A stretch of 64,000 nucleotides of DNA from Ceriagrion tenellum (taxonomy: Eukaryota > Arthropoda > Insecta > Odonata > Coenagrionidae). Below, one piece after another: positions 1 through 11,590 of this stretch. The notes beneath the pieces are model-generated. The model saw nothing but the letters and a program-made list of their open reading frames with translations, had not been told where the DNA came from and made no database searches. Both the position numbers and the translations under genes were made by a program. The stretch covers positions 85,604,593 through 85,668,592 of the forward strand of contig OY720639.1 in the NCBI GenBank assembly GCA_963169105.1, given 5' to 3'. Every line of letters begins with the position of its first letter. Within the stretch, counting starts at the first letter, position 1.

Positions 1-640
1 GTTTAATGCAGTTTTGAAAGAAAACAACACTTAATTTCTTTTCGGTTTTGTTTCATTAGAATTAATGATTATATATCTTAAACTTTATTATCATATTTTT
101 CATCATTCTATTAATAACTGGAAGAATTATTAGAATATGTATAATTAAGTAACAATAAATAGGGTCGGTCACGCGCCGGCCAGCTGACCCAAAGACGGCT
201 GGCTCTCGCTATGGTAGAAAGTGTTTCAAATCTTTGAACAGTGATATTTCATTGCATACTTAAGGGAGCTCCCTACCTCTCCAAAAAAAAAGCCGCTGTA
301 CACCATCTCTAATTCCCGGGCTACGCTTACGCAGTGATATTTTTTCAAATTTTGATTTGGACAAAAGTTCAATCTTTGCTTTTCTCGGGGCATTTTTTTC
401 CACGAAATTCTCAAGTTAATGAAACTCGTCAAAATTGATGAATTATGGCTTTTTTTCGACGTGTATCAACACGGCGCAAAATCTTATTTGGAAAATTCAT
501 CCGAACAAACACTAAAGGAATCCTTCATCCACAAACGGAGACTCTTGCATTATGCACATATCCTACTACTAGGCCACAATTTGGCCCTAGCACGCAGTTT
601 CATGAGGTTTGCTCGCGCCTATGCATTCGAAATCGGCGGC
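1..640. other. AT-rich intergenic DNA, nothing recognised
   Basis: Short overlapping open frames occur on both strands around 226-666, but none has a recognisable domain, a convincing start context or splice sites. I see no gene here. Confidence 0.5.
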
Positions 641-648
641 AACGCCTT

Positions 649-778
649 CATATTGAGATGAAATAAAATCACTTCGTATAATCCACACAAATTTTAATTG
701 GCATAAGCCCGACCGGTTTCAAAACTTTCGTGTCCTTAGTGTGGATTATGCAAGGTGATTTTATTCCATCTCAATATG
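649..778. repeat. Foldback repeat, 40-bp arms, with a PLE-like GAAACCGG signature in the loop
   Basis: Positions 649-688 and 739-778 are inverted copies of each other with about 36 of 40 bases matching. The 50-bp loop carries, on the minus strand, GAAACCGGTCG, the same string as the 3' end of the Penelope-like fragment near 43.39 kb. The palindrome with an internal GAAAC motif recurs elsewhere in the window (28.37, 43.86 and 47.42 kb). I infer a relic of a Penelope-type terminal structure. Confidence 0.6.
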
Positions 779-828
779 ATGTCAAAATTCCACAAAGTAA
801 GCTCTAACCCGGTGGTCGACCTCTAAGT

Positions 829-1027
829 CGTCCCCGGTGGCGGCAGGGTAAAGTCCTCGCCTGCTAAATCGAGGGTCGCGGGTTCGAGTCCCGCCTAGGT
901 AGAATATAATCTGCCCAGGACATGGATGTCTGTGTTTCGTCCGTTGTTACTGTTGTTCACCCGACGTAAATTGACCTAATGTGCTGTATTCGGGACAGTG
1001 AAAATAAATAAATTAATTAAAATTAAA
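829..1027 (+). mobile_element. tRNA-derived SINE, family 1, copy 1
   Basis: A tRNA-like head is followed by a unique body and an A/T-rich tail. The RNA polymerase III B box GGTTCGAGTCC is at 881-891, with an A-box-like G/C-rich segment about 45 bp upstream. The body and the tail (AAATAAATAAATTAATTAAAA) match the minus-strand copy at 29150-29342 over essentially the whole length, with roughly 85% identity by eye. Two copies in opposite orientation with the same boundaries support a dispersed SINE rather than a functional tRNA gene. Confidence 0.8.
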
Positions 1028-1029
1028 AC

Positions 1030-2780
1030 CATTGAAGATATAGGCAACGCCTTCCCTTACAACGCTTCCCTACCCCTCCACCAGAATTTCCCTCCAGTGC
1101 CTCCCCTCGGGCGACTCGACATTTCGTGAAGCATACACGAAATAAGTGAATCAGTTTCACTGTTGTCCCTAGGGGAATTTTACGAATATGAGGTCGGCGA
1201 AGCACACTGGTGTTTTAGAAACAACTGCTGAGTCCAGAGCTTTGGTGATCTTTCAGATATGTTCTGTGAAGCAAATAGAGGGTCGCGTGTTTCAAGCTTC
1301 CGATCCCGGGATTACTCTGTCTTACTTTTTCGAAATTATCTTTCTCCGTTGATTTTCCGCATTTGTGGTCTTTTTGACGCTGTATCCCCGTCCCCTTACC
1401 CAGTTATTCGGCGCAAGGCTCACGCCTCAGCACAACGAAGTATGGGATCTGTAGTGCAGGTGAATAAGTCACATGCCGAATCAAATTCGAACGTGGGTAC
1501 TTTTTTCCTGACCAACAATAAAATTCCCTGACTTTTCCCTGACTTCCAGACCAATTTTTCAGTTCCCTGACTTTCAAGATGCGTACCATCCCTGGTATCT
1601 ACCACTTTCCTTCCAGCTTTCGCACGTCTCTTTATCTCCTCATCCATCCGTCCATCTTTCGCAAACAGTAAAGATATATATATGTGCCATTTGTTTGAAA
1701 AAATACATTCCGAAATCCTCACAACGCCACAGGAATATGGTATTCCTTCTTTCGCTCGCTTGCTCTTCTGCAAGTACCTTAAGGCAGATTCTGTTTTTCT
1801 CCTTATGATTCCGCAATAGTTTCTGTTCTCGATCAGGTTTGAAGCGCGCTGCCTTGTGCGCAGGGTCCGAAACGAGTCTGTGGCAAGTACGATGGTGCGT
1901 TTTCCGAAGAGATTACCGCACTGTAAGGGAATGAAACGCCCCCTAATTCCAAACTCAGCAGTCAGCGAGTGAAAAAATTAATTTTTACATCTCCGAACGG
2001 TGCTTTAAAAATGGCTAACGTGAAACGAAATGTCGCGTGCCCTCCACGCAAGTTGAAAAAGAATATGAAAACAACTAACGCCTTCCGGATTAATTTATTC
2101 CCGCTCCTCTTTTTTTTCTCCGAGAACCTTCTCTCTTTTTTTATTTGGAAGCGTAAATGACGCGTGTTTGTTTTTTTTTTATTTTAACGATTTCATCCTC
2201 TGGTTATGAAACGCATCTCACCCCCTGAGTTCACCGCGGGTCCCCGCGCCTGCCCCTCTTACGACTTGGCAATGTCAAGATGAGGCCGTCACGGTCGTGG
2301 AGTGGGACTCGGCGGAGTTTTTTTTTCGAGGCGCTCCCTTATATGCAAATACGGCGCGTGGCCGAATGAACGTATCCACCTACCTAACCAGCCAGATGAT
2401 ACGCCTTATAACGTTGTTATGTTTAATTTTACTTTTAACGAAAAAGTGTGTTATCATCGTCGTCTCCCCCCCCCCTCACGAGTGAAGAGACGAAGTGACG
2501 CTGTCGGACGGAAGTTGTTTTTTTTTTCCCCGAGCACTTCTCGTTTTTTTTTCGTTCATGACGTGCCCTCGTGGGTTGAAAAAATCACAATAATGATAAT
2601 AATTAACAGTCGGGACGACGCTCAGCGGAGTTTTGTCCCGTCATGTTGATTTATTTTCGGAGGGCGTCAACCTCTGTACGATATTCATTTATCTCAACGC
2701 TCCACACATTGACCTCAGTTATTTTATAATGTAAATTAGCTCATTTTGAGGGTTTTAGTTCTAATTTATAACATAATTTT
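1030..2780. other. Non-coding stretch, nothing recognised
   Basis: It contains poly-T runs near 2110-2190 and 2510-2550 and a moderately CpG-containing patch at 2215-2330. Short open frames on both strands (for example 1420-1773 minus and 2302-2649 plus) have low-complexity composition and no domain that I recognise. Confidence 0.5.
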
Positions 2781-2787
2781 TCCTTTT

Positions 2788-2828
2788 CCGACGTTTCAGA
2801 ATATAATTAAGTCCATCTTCAGGACTGG
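2788..2828 (-). repeat. Hammerhead-like / PLE terminal signature
   Basis: On the minus strand the order is CTGAAGATGGACTT, an AT-rich spacer, then TGAAACGTCGG. CTGAAGA and GAAAC are the two conserved core segments of hammerhead ribozymes, which are known from Penelope-like elements. The strict core geometry is not satisfied by eye, so this is called as a signature only. Confidence 0.4.
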
Positions 2829-3034
2829 AATGTTTACACACTGGACGTGAAGGTCAATCTTAACAAAATCCATTTTCTTACAAAAAATTTATCATACGTA
2901 TCCTCGAATATATTACCACGGAAACAGAGATTCACATACTTAAGTGAGGGGGGACGGTGCAGTGGCTAAAGGTAGGCGCCGCATTCCCACCGGACACATG
3001 CTGAGACTCATGGCATGTCAGTTGCAAACCCATT

Positions 3035-3254
3035 GAGTACGGCATGACGTGATATCACGTCATGGTTTTCTTTACTTGGTACTGATGACTTGATATCACG
3101 TCAAGGGTACAATGAATGTTCCAGCTTTCACTAGGGAACTTTCACTAGGCCCCCTAGTGAAAGCTGGAACACTCACGGTACCAATGACGTGAAATAACGT
3201 CATCAGCACCAGCGTAAAGACAACCATGACGTGATATCACGTCACGCCGCACTC
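3035..3254. repeat. Foldback element carrying four TGACGTGATATCACGTCA palindromes
   Basis: The two halves of this 220-bp segment are inverted copies. The outer ends are GAGTACGGCATGACG and its near complement, and the inner 20 bp meets at about 3140. Each arm holds two copies of an 18-bp perfect or near-perfect palindrome: 3045-3062, 3086-3103, 3185-3202 and 3227-3244. The first and last are identical TGACGTGATATCACGTCA, and the inner two carry one or two changes. The element has the size and architecture of a foldback MITE. No clear target-site duplication was found. Confidence 0.8.
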
Positions 3255-3609
3255 AGAGCGTTAATATATCCGAGAGTTTCATTTTTGCGCTGTTTTCAAC
3301 ATTAATTTGCTGGTATATCATAAGGCTTCCTATTGTTACGTGAGGGGATATTCGTCAACGATGCCTTGAGATCAACCCCGAGCGGGCCGTCGCACATCCC
3401 CTCCATACCGGTTGAGAGATTGTACTGTCCTGATCAGAATACAATATGGCCTACAATTTCTCCATAGGCTAAAATCTTTCGCCATTAATTGAATTGAAAA
3501 TGCTGGTTTAGTTCCATTGTCTTCCATTGTTATCAAACATGATGAAACACTTTGACTAGCACCCCAAACTCATACAGCCAAAGTGGTATACGTGACGGCA
3601 GGTAATTTT

Positions 3610-3880
3610 AAAAGATCAATATACGCTGGTAAAATTCCTCGGAACGAAAGTCGGAACCATAGGGGAGAAGGGAGAAGGTGGGAACCAAACTTTTTCTAGA
3701 CCGAACCGAAATCGGAACGGTTCCTCTTTCGTTCCTACGGGTTTTCATTAAAAATATTTTTGTTCCACTTTCGTTCCTGAACCACGTTCGTTCCGAGATT
3801 TTCGTTCCTATTTTCGGTTCGGTTCCGTGAACCGAAACTTTATCTGAACCCACTCTGAACTGTTCCGGAACCATGACTAT
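3610..3880. repeat. Cryptically simple GGAACC/TTCGTTCC-rich repeat
   Basis: The segment is built from degenerate iterations of GGAACCGAA on one side and TTCGTTCC on the other, so that the halves are roughly inverted. This resembles the arms of the GATTCCGAT-type hAT MITE at 10763-11214. Terminal repeats and a target duplication could not be defined. The minus-strand open frame across it (3608-3874) is a by-product of the repeat. Confidence 0.5.
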
Positions 3881-3894
3881 AGTTTCGTTTTACA

Positions 3895-4185
3895 TCATTG
3901 GTTAGGACACCGGCCGAGTAAAGATGTAAGGTACTGGAAGGAAAAATGGTGACGTATATCGGGAGTGTATTTGGTGGAGCTCAAGTCTTTATTGTGGTCG
4001 CTTATTGTACGCGGAAAGGACGAGTTTTTGTACCCATCTGTTCGGCAATGTATCTCTTTTATGTTGTCGCTTCTGTTAGACCTAGAGATGTAGTGAGGCG
4101 TCATGATAATATTCTCTGTGTCGCTCTGAAACACACCAGTGAAGCTATTTATGAGTGTAAGAGACGCGAAAGTGGTTTGCAATAG
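3895..4185 (+). repeat. Dispersed repeat R1, copy 1
   Basis: The segment from 'ggacaccggccg' to 'acaccagtg' aligns by eye with 53333-53565 at roughly 75% identity. A 79-codon open frame (3946-4185) spans it, but the frame is broken in the second copy, so there is no support for a conserved protein. Confidence 0.55.
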
Positions 4186-4329
4186 TTGAGTATTACGGAG
4201 AAAATTGTTTTAATTTGCTGCCCACTGCAATTTAGGACAGTATATTTCAGTGTAAAAGTCTAATTTAAAACCAATATATCTCCGTTAAATTGGCGATGAC
4301 CCAGTAATGTTTTTACTCCATTCAACAGT

Positions 4330-4950
4330 ACTTATCTTACGTAATTATATGCTAGCGGAAGGTTCCCGTTGAAATTCATAGGGTGTGAAAAACGCTGAAA
4401 ATCTATACGAGAGGCTCTAGGTTACTTCTAGGTATCATGTGGTCCTTGAGACTCTGGGCCCTTGTACAAATTTTCTTTCTACATGCAATCGTGGACCTGA
4501 AAGAAAGGCGATATTAAATGCTAGATGGATGAATATCCTTTGAAAATCATATCTTTGGTTGTCAAGGAAATATGTTGTCGTTGACTTTAGAGGAAAAAGT
4601 GGGATTTTTCAGCTAAAAACATGATTTTCAAACCGTAAATGAAAATCGATTGGAAGAATTAGAAATTTCATATATTCAGTCATTCGATACAAAAAAATCC
4701 AAGCCCTCGATCTTGAGTGAAAGTACTTCTTAAATGCAAAAAATGAAACCATCGCACCATACCCAATACTTAGCATGGACCACCTGGGGGGCCTTCGGGG
4801 ACCCTGAGGGCTTTTTAACATAGTGTATGTAACAACCACATATATTTTCTATCTACATGCCAATTTTCAGCTCAATCGGTTTAGTAGTTTTTGCGTGATG
4901 GAGTAACAGACAGGCAGACAGACGCCATTACATATTTATATATTAGCAAG
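4330..4950 (+). repeat. Dispersed repeat A, copy 1, with RTE-like 3' tail
   Basis: Matches the reverse complement of 10560-11590. The end (AGTAACAGACAGGCAGACAG at about 4902, then TTATATATTAGCAAGGAT) resembles the 3' termini of RTE-type LINEs and dependent SINEs in insects, by recall. This copy keeps an uninterrupted version of the site into which a hAT MITE has inserted in copy 2 ('cccaatacttagcat' near 4761). Confidence 0.6.
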
Positions 4951-6190
4951 GATATTAAAATCAAAGTAAGTTATCGTACATGTCTAAAATAAAAGTTCCT
5001 CCTTAGTCTCCACCTCGTACAATTTCTCGCAAGACTCCCAATACAATGTCAACTCAAGCCTACCGCTACCTAGTCACATTGGCACGCCACTTGTTTCGGA
5101 AACTCGTCTCCTGTGACACGGCCACGTAACGTGAACGCATAACAATGACGTCAAGCGCAGAGCACGCGCGTCACAATGGATGACGATACAAAAACGAAGT
5201 AGGGAGTCAGAGCACCGCATTTGCGAGGAAACGTGCCTCGTCATTTATTATTCGCTTTGGTTTTTAATCCAAAACAACAGTAATGGGATAGGCACTACAT
5301 GAGTGTCTGAGGCAAACAACTGATGTGACTGAACAGCTTGGGAACAAAGTTTTACGCTCCGAAGGCGTATATGATTATCAACGACGGAGTGAAAGAGACG
5401 CTCTCTTCAGAATAGACTCAGGACACCAGACATTTAGGCAAACTTTAAGGAAACTTTTCCTCTTGGAACAAGACTGCGGCCCTTCTGTTCATTAGAGGAG
5501 GGAAAATGAATATTGTACACCTATCGGAAAACCTTTCATGAAGCAGGAAATGAGGTAGAAAATGGATAAGAGCTAACAATTTAACGCGCGATTGCGATTC
5601 CTATCGACTTAATCGTTCACGCCTTTCGCGAATTTCGATTGGCAGTTAAGGAAACCCCCTTTCAATTCGAAATCAAGATCTTCCTTCCTAATAGACCAAA
5701 TTTAATCGGTCGTAAAATCAGTCAAATGCAGCAATTAAAAAAATTTAGAACTTTCGCTTCTAATTGCTTCTCTTTCACGAAAAAGACATGGTTTGAACAC
5801 GTTCCAAAATTGGCTTTTTCCTCCCATGGCTCCATTTCTGTTCTCGGCACACAAGTAAATTTGGTCATGGATTGAGGAAAATCAGGGCATAAAATACAAT
5901 AGGGCAGGGTATTAATTTTTAACAATGGTTCTAAATCTATAAAAATACATTAAATAGACATGTTTCCACTCTGCGGTGAATAAAACCTGACCTCTCTGGC
6001 TACAACTGTGGCGTCGCTTCGCAGTAAACATCGCACATCGCCGTTAATAATGTGAAGTAACGCAAAGCCACGATACTGCCCAGTGACGTTACACGCGTAT
6101 TGCTTTGGGGTGGAGGGCGTGGCATTTTGTGAGGTTCTGTTCTTTTTCTCCAACGTAAAGGTTTCACGTAGGTATTTCAAGTTCACGCTT
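4950..6190. other. Non-coding stretch, CpG-normal, nothing recognised
   Basis: The open frames 5639-5875 (plus) and 5722-5925 and 5950-6186 (minus) show no recognisable domains or splice context. CpG dinucleotides are frequent around 5580-5650, in contrast to the 30-36 kb and 54-64 kb blocks. Confidence 0.5.
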
Positions 6191-6765
6191 AAGGCAGTTT
6201 GAGCGAGACAGTTCCCTCGACTATATTCGAATTATACATATTGATTTCAGAGGCTTTAGGAGGCATGACTTAAATATTGCATGTTTAGCGCAATAATATA
6301 TGCGTATATGGCTAAAATCCTGTGTAATAAAATAAAAATATTTATACAAGTCTTTCACAAGACTTTTTCTATCGATGCGTTATAACTCCATCAAAACGGA
6401 AAGTTTTTTTAGCGACTTAAAATTTTACCGCGATCATAATATGATTTATTTTCAAAAATGGTTGAGAAAACATCCGAACTACACACCACTATTTTTTAAC
6501 AAGATCTAGGGGGTTGAAATTCCTTATTCTCTTAATAAGGTATCTCTGTAGTGCATAGCATATTGTTTCCAATGTAAAAGGGCTGGTATTTTTCGTCAAA
6601 AATCTCGGAAAGTAGTTCGGCAAGGGGCTGAAATTTTGGCGTCTTTGGAAGGTGATTCATTTATTTTCTATGCGAAATGGTATTTCGCCCAAACTAACAT
6701 AACTGGATCACTGAATGCTTAATTTTTACTTAGAGACTAAATTTCCAGCAAATTCATGGCTAGTT
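6190..6765 (+). repeat. Dispersed repeat B, copy 1
   Basis: A roughly 550-bp AT-rich unit beginning 'gtttgagcgagacagttccct'. It recurs at 39560-40000 (minus), 46565-47075 (plus) and 47665-48200 (plus). Shared landmarks in order are 'tttcag(ca)ggctttaggagg', 'tttatacaagtctt', 'acgagatctag', 'gtaaaagggctggtattttt' and 'aatctcggaaagtagtt'. No coding capacity is visible. The class of element is unknown. Confidence 0.7.
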
Positions 6766-7520
6766 CAGCACCTTGTATTGTTCATTTCTTCACGAGAGAA
6801 ATCAACTTTCTTCAATATTACAAAATGTTGAAATAAAATTATACGAATTAAATCCTTCCACAGAAAATTCTCACGATGAGTCAGGCGGTAGGATACCTCC
6901 CAGGGACCGAGTTTTTTAAGAACACGCTCAGAAGCATGCGATCCATCGCTTTCCGATCGCGTTGATAGAGTATAAGTCCCGTATATAGCAAAAATCATAT
7001 TTCCTTCGTTAAACCTGAGCGGCGGAATTCGCTACAGGTGGGATTAGAGAACACGAGGCAAGGAAACATTTGGAAAAAGAATTTCGTTCTTTAATTCAAA
7101 CACGTAAATTCAAAGAACTAAGCTGCAAAGCCAAAGAATTTATGAAATAGCGCCTGCACTAACACTGTGGAAATTCTGAATCTCCATCTTCAGGAAAGAA
7201 AGAACAGTTGTGCACTTCCATACTTAATTGACAATCTGATGGTAATGAAAATCGGTGACAGTTGATGGCACATCGTGCCAAAACCATGGTCGCCTGTCTA
7301 TAAAGTGTGGACACGTTCATTGAAGGGTTCCTTCTCTTCTGAATATGCCTAAAAAACCGTTTCCTTTTTCATATCTTCCTCCATAAATCCCTATCCATCT
7401 TCACCTAAGTCGCTTACCTTGCACTCATCCATTGCGTCATACGCACTCTCCAATTGTTATATTCATATGAATGTATCCCAATCGATAAAAGAAAAAAGAC
7501 TATCAGGAATAATTAAGGTT
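6766..7520. other. Non-coding stretch, nothing recognised
   Basis: AT-rich with stop codons frequent in all frames. The open frame at 6765-6998 (minus) has no recognisable features. Confidence 0.4.
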
Positions 7521-7525
7521 CGAAG

Positions 7526-7902
7526 GGTTGGTGTGGTGGCTAGAGTACTGGCTAACCACACAAGACGTCCAGGGTTCAAATCCCTTCAGGGGAGGATGTT
7601 TTACAGAGGAACCCCGATCCCTATAGAGTGTCTTGTGGAGGACTCTTCAAGTGCTGTACTCCGTCTGTCGGATGAGACATTAAACTGTGGTTCCCTCGGC
7701 GCCTTTCGTTAAGAGCAAGCTAATGCCGACGCCGGGTTTCTCTCTTGTCGGTCGCTTCCCCAAATCTCCAATCCATACTAATTAAGGCTACCAGGCTAAG
7801 GCCAAGGAAGAGATACCAGGAAGTCAGGGAACTAGCATTGCATAGAGAAGGGTGGAGGGCTGCTGTCAACCAATCTTAGGACTGAACGACCAATAAATGA
7901 CT
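7526..7902 (+). mobile_element. tRNA-derived SINE, family 2, with a LINE-derived 3' tail
   Basis: The three-part structure can be read directly. The tRNA-like head has an A box TGGCTAGAGTACTGG (7537-7551) and B box GGTTCAAATCC (7573-7583). A central block at about 7667-7735 contains 'gatgagacattaaactg', which resembles a conserved central domain of invertebrate SINEs (recalled, not verified). The tail from about 7807 ('ggaagagataccaggaag ... ccaatcttaggactgaacg ... ccaataaatga') matches the 3' end of the minus-strand LINE fragments at 24125 and 35441. The shared tail identifies the likely LINE partner that supplied retrotransposition. Confidence 0.85.
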
Positions 7903-8870
7903 ATTTAAGGTTCCAATGGCATTTCTCGCTCAGCTAAAGTCGACCATTAAGGTGACACTGACCTCGGGGTCACTTATTCCAGATTTATGAACCGAGATGA
8001 AAATAGAATATGGTTTCCAGGCTAGTGTCACTGTAACTCAGCCTTCAAAGCGTAGATTTTAACGCCGGCTCTTAAGGAAATTGCTATAAATACAGCAGAA
8101 AAACGCGACTTTGAATGAGAAATCATAGTCAAGCTTTGATGTAAATCCGTATTTAAGACACGAAAATTCCTGGGAGATTGAATGAAAATAAATCAGAACG
8201 CTTATTACCACCATATTTTTTTAATTTTAGCGAATTAATTGCGAAATTGAAGTCAAAATGCGTTAGTTCCATGCAAATGGCGTCACAGTCGGCTCCTATG
8301 GCTGGACATATATGGTCATTAAGAATGCATTCGTGGAAAAATCTGCACATCTTTACCTTGATTTTGCTTTGCCAAAGGTAAAAAAATTTCATCAGCGAAA
8401 GCAGAATTGTTAAAACTGAATATATAAAAATGAGTAATTTAGTATGTCTTGACTCACATAGTAAAGCCAGAGACGCCTTAAGGAGAACATAATGAATCCT
8501 CTTATAATAATCTCAGTGATCGGCTTTAGTTAAGCGATAAATGACATTAGAATCTTAATTAGTCTTAGTATTTTTTCCTTTATCGATTGGGAAGTTTAGA
8601 ATTTGCCTTGACTCACAAAGTCAAGCCAGAGCCACCTTAAAGGCGATTTTTCTTCACCAAATCCTTCATGACAACCCTCATTTTTTAAGGGTGAATTTTT
8701 CTTCAGTTACTGAAAAGATTTATTTCTGGCGTCGCAATGAGCGATCCCTTCGTCAGTTATTGTTATTTCTTCTTGACTGAAAATGAAACTCACTTAAAGA
8801 AAGTAAGTCACACGAATCCATACATTTTCTCATTAAAAAGTAGTGTCCCCTAGCGACACCAAAAATTGTT
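7903..8870. other. Non-coding stretch with one short direct duplication
   Basis: A segment of about 38 bp ('cttgactcacatagtaaagc' and following) at about 8448-8485 recurs with a few changes at about 8609-8646. Otherwise I see nothing; the paired open frames at 8153-8392 lie on opposite strands of the same sequence and have no recognisable domain. Confidence 0.4.
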
Positions 8871-8872
8871 TC

Positions 8873-9385
8873 AATCACTAAGTTTACCATTCGATCTCAG
8901 ATCGATCTGATTCGATCAGCTCGGGATGGTAAACGAAACGGCCAAGTGGGATCGATCTGAGAAGGAGACTGACTCGGCCCGCTTTCTTAGCCAGCCTGAG
9001 ACTTCAGATCGATCTGAACCAGCGGGTTTGCGGCGCCCTACGTTATTCTTTTGGTTGCCATAGAGAAACAAAACATAACCGTTATTATTTAAGGCGTGTG
9101 TTGTAAATAGTATTCACTAGAGGGCAGTGATGGAATCGTAGCACATCGCAATTCAATCTCTAATTGGGCAATTCTATTCGCTCAGAATGCGACTGAATAT
9201 TTCCAACTCCATACATGTTTAAACACCGGGTCGATCGTGCTTCAACTGATAGATTCGATTAGTCACTATCAGTTTTTTCAGCCCGTATTGGTAAACTAGG
9301 CGATCTGAGTCGGCTCGCTTGGAATTTTCAGATCGGTCCGAGTTCAGATAGGTCTGAGATCTCTTGGTGAACGCAGTGCATGAGT
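8873..9385. mobile_element. MITE family C, copy 1 (long form, 'AGATCGATCTGA' type)
   Basis: Terminal inverted repeats of the form TCACTA(C/A)GTTTACCA and multiple copies of AGATCGATCTGA-type palindromes define this family. The 45631-45902 and 49374-49637 copies are about 265-270 bp; this copy is longer because of an extra internal stretch (about 9035-9240). The right end ('cttggtgaacgcagtgcatga') is more degenerate. No transposase is encoded. Confidence 0.65.
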
Positions 9386-10560
9386 TTCCATTTTATACTC
9401 CCTTTCAAAAATAATCATCAATCCAATGGCACACTATACCCTTTCTCTTCTCTGTATCATTTACCCTGTAAATGATGCAGTGCATATCGCTGATAATCTA
9501 CGACACAAAAAATAAATCACACAAGCAATATATATTCTGAGCCAAGCTATAATGTGTAAGTCGAACTTCACGGGATCTCACGAAATATTAAAAAGAAAAA
9601 CTTTTAGCCGTGAGTGAAAATCGTCCTCAGACGTGGATCAAATATAAAAGCTAAACACCTTGGAAAAAGTAGATTTTTTACGCAGGTCTTTGCCAAAGAA
9701 AAACAATTGGATGAATACGAATTCACTGAGCTTGGAAAAGATGCCTGAGAGAGGAGATTTTTAAAAAAACTCACAAGTAATCTAAAAAAATACGTCTCTT
9801 TTTCGCACGAACGGGAAATATTGTTACATTATGGCTCTCGTTGCCATGGGAACTGGAGCTCAACCCACGTGCGGAGACAGGGCGGAGAGAAATATCAACA
9901 ACCAAATAGACGAAAACTCTTTCCACAGAGGAAGCCATAAAAAATTTGGGGAGTTTAAATGGGGCTCAGTTATTTTTTTTTACCGGTCCAAAAATAACAT
10001 TATTTCGCCCCGCAGCTAGTTCCACCGACGCGACTGTATCATCAAAAGGTGAGGCAAAGAAAGATGGGCGCGCAAACATATTTCACGGAAAGATAGGCGC
10101 GTAAACATAAATTTACGAGAATCCCGACGCCGGATTTCCGGATGAGGTGCGCGACCGTTTACATTATGCATGCGCGTTCATTCTCCAGGGCAAGCTGATT
10201 GTGGATGACTACGTTTTTGTTTTAGTTCAGTAATCTGTACGCACATTGAGAAAGCATCTCCAGGCGTGCATTAAAGGATTCACGAGGATGATTATGCCCC
10301 GTCCCGATAATGGACAGCAGTCTCCCCGCCTATCCGAAAACAGGGCGGGAATCCATGATAATGGTCTTCAAACCGGGACGTTTCTTCCAGTGAACTTTTG
10401 AGAAAACACTTTGAAGTCACCGATGTTAAAACATTCGTTATCCATGCTGGCGTTGTTTACGGAGAGTCAATCATCGACATCTAACACTTCTTAACCTTTC
10501 CTTCCGGGAACATAACAACGCTGATAACGAACACCGTCAAGCTGCCCTGCCTGGACTAGA
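9386..10560. other. Non-coding stretch, nothing recognised
   Basis: A small local duplication around 10063-10110 ('gatgggcgcgcaaacata' and 'gataggcgcgtaaacata') is the only structure noted. The open frame 9831-10019 shows no domain. Confidence 0.4.
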
Positions 10561-11590
10561 TACGATGTCCGTATGTATTCGTAATCCTAACTGATATATG
10601 TGAAATGTAATGGTGTCTGTCTGTTGCTCCATCACGCAAAAATTACTGGACCGATTGATCTAAAATTTGGCATGCACATGGAAAATATATCTGGTTGTAA
10701 CGCAGGCTAAAATAAAAAGCCCTCGGGACCCCCACAGGCTCCCTCTGGTGGTTCATGCTAAGTAAGGATGAGTCGAATCCAAATGTCGATTCTCCGATTC
10801 CACCGATTCTCAGGATTACAATCGGTATCGAGAATCGATCGCCCAAAGTCGATTCCGATTTCATCGATTCCAGATAGAAAAATGTTATATTCAAATTTCA
10901 TTTGTCACATCATATTTGTTTCAGTAATATTGGGTGTAGGCTGTCAATTTGCACATTTATCTACCTCAATAAACTGATGATAAGTATATTTGCTATTTGT
11001 TAGTAAATATACTTTTTGAGCGTCTTAATTGTCTTTGTTATTTTATTCCAGCCAACACTTGAATTTAAGTAATAGTCGTACGCTACTGGTATATCAATAT
11101 CCCACCTGTTATTACGATTAAGAATCGATGGAATCGGAATCGAGAATCGGGAATCGATTTGAAAGAATCGGAATTGGAGTTGAAATCGAAAAAAATGGAA
11201 TCGACTCATCCCTAATTCTAAGCATTGGGTTCGGTGCAGTGGCCTCATCATTTCCTTTATAAAAGTACTTTCCCTTAAGATAGAGGTCTGAGATTTTTTT
11301 CATCGGATGGCTGAATAAGTGAAGTTTCTAATTCTTTCAAGCGATTTTCTTTAACGCTTCGTATCTGTCTAAAACTCATGTTTTCAGCAGAAAAATCTCA
11401 CATTTTTCCCAGAAATCAACAATAGCATGATTCCTTGACAACCAGAGATTTGATTTTCAAAGGATATTCACGCCTCTGGCATTTAAATATCACATTTTCC
11501 TGAAGGTTCATGATAGCATTAAGAATGTGTATAAGTAGGGCCCTGAGTTCCAAGGGCCCCATGATAGGGTCTTCAGGGGGTACTCGCTAT
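10560..11590 (-). repeat. Dispersed repeat A, copy 2, interrupted by a hAT MITE
   Basis: Minus-strand counterpart of 4330-4950. The RTE-like tail is at about 10600-10690 ('ggtgtctgtctgttgctcca'), and the body continues on the far side of the insertion from 11215 to about 11590. The interruption at 10763-11214 has a matching flank on each side, so the repeat was in place before the MITE arrived. Confidence 0.65.
10763..11214. mobile_element. hAT-type MITE with degenerate GATTCCGAT arms and an 8-bp target duplication
   Basis: The termini are TAAGGATGAGTCGAATCC and, inverted, TAGGGATGAGTCGATTCC. The flanking 8-mers are ATGCTAAG (10755-10762) and ATTCTAAG (11215-11222), 7 of 8 matching. The empty site survives as ATGCTAAG in the related repeat at about 4761-4775 (read on its minus strand). 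TIRs starting T/CAGGG with 8-bp duplications are diagnostic of the hAT superfamily. Both arms consist of shuffled GATTCCGAT/AATCGATTCC iterations, so the element looks simple-sequence-like inside. No open frame for a transposase exists; an autonomous hAT must have mobilised it. Confidence 0.85.

Noticed and set aside
881..891. Possible functional tRNA genes at the GGTTCGAGTCC B boxes (also 7573, 21448, 26862, 29279, 58440)
   Set aside because: No full cloverleaf with paired acceptor stem could be drawn, and the sequences continue into shared SINE bodies and tails.
3946..4185. 79-codon open frame as a conserved small protein, since the DNA recurs at 53.3 kb
   Set aside because: The second copy has frameshifts and stops, so conservation is at the DNA repeat level only.
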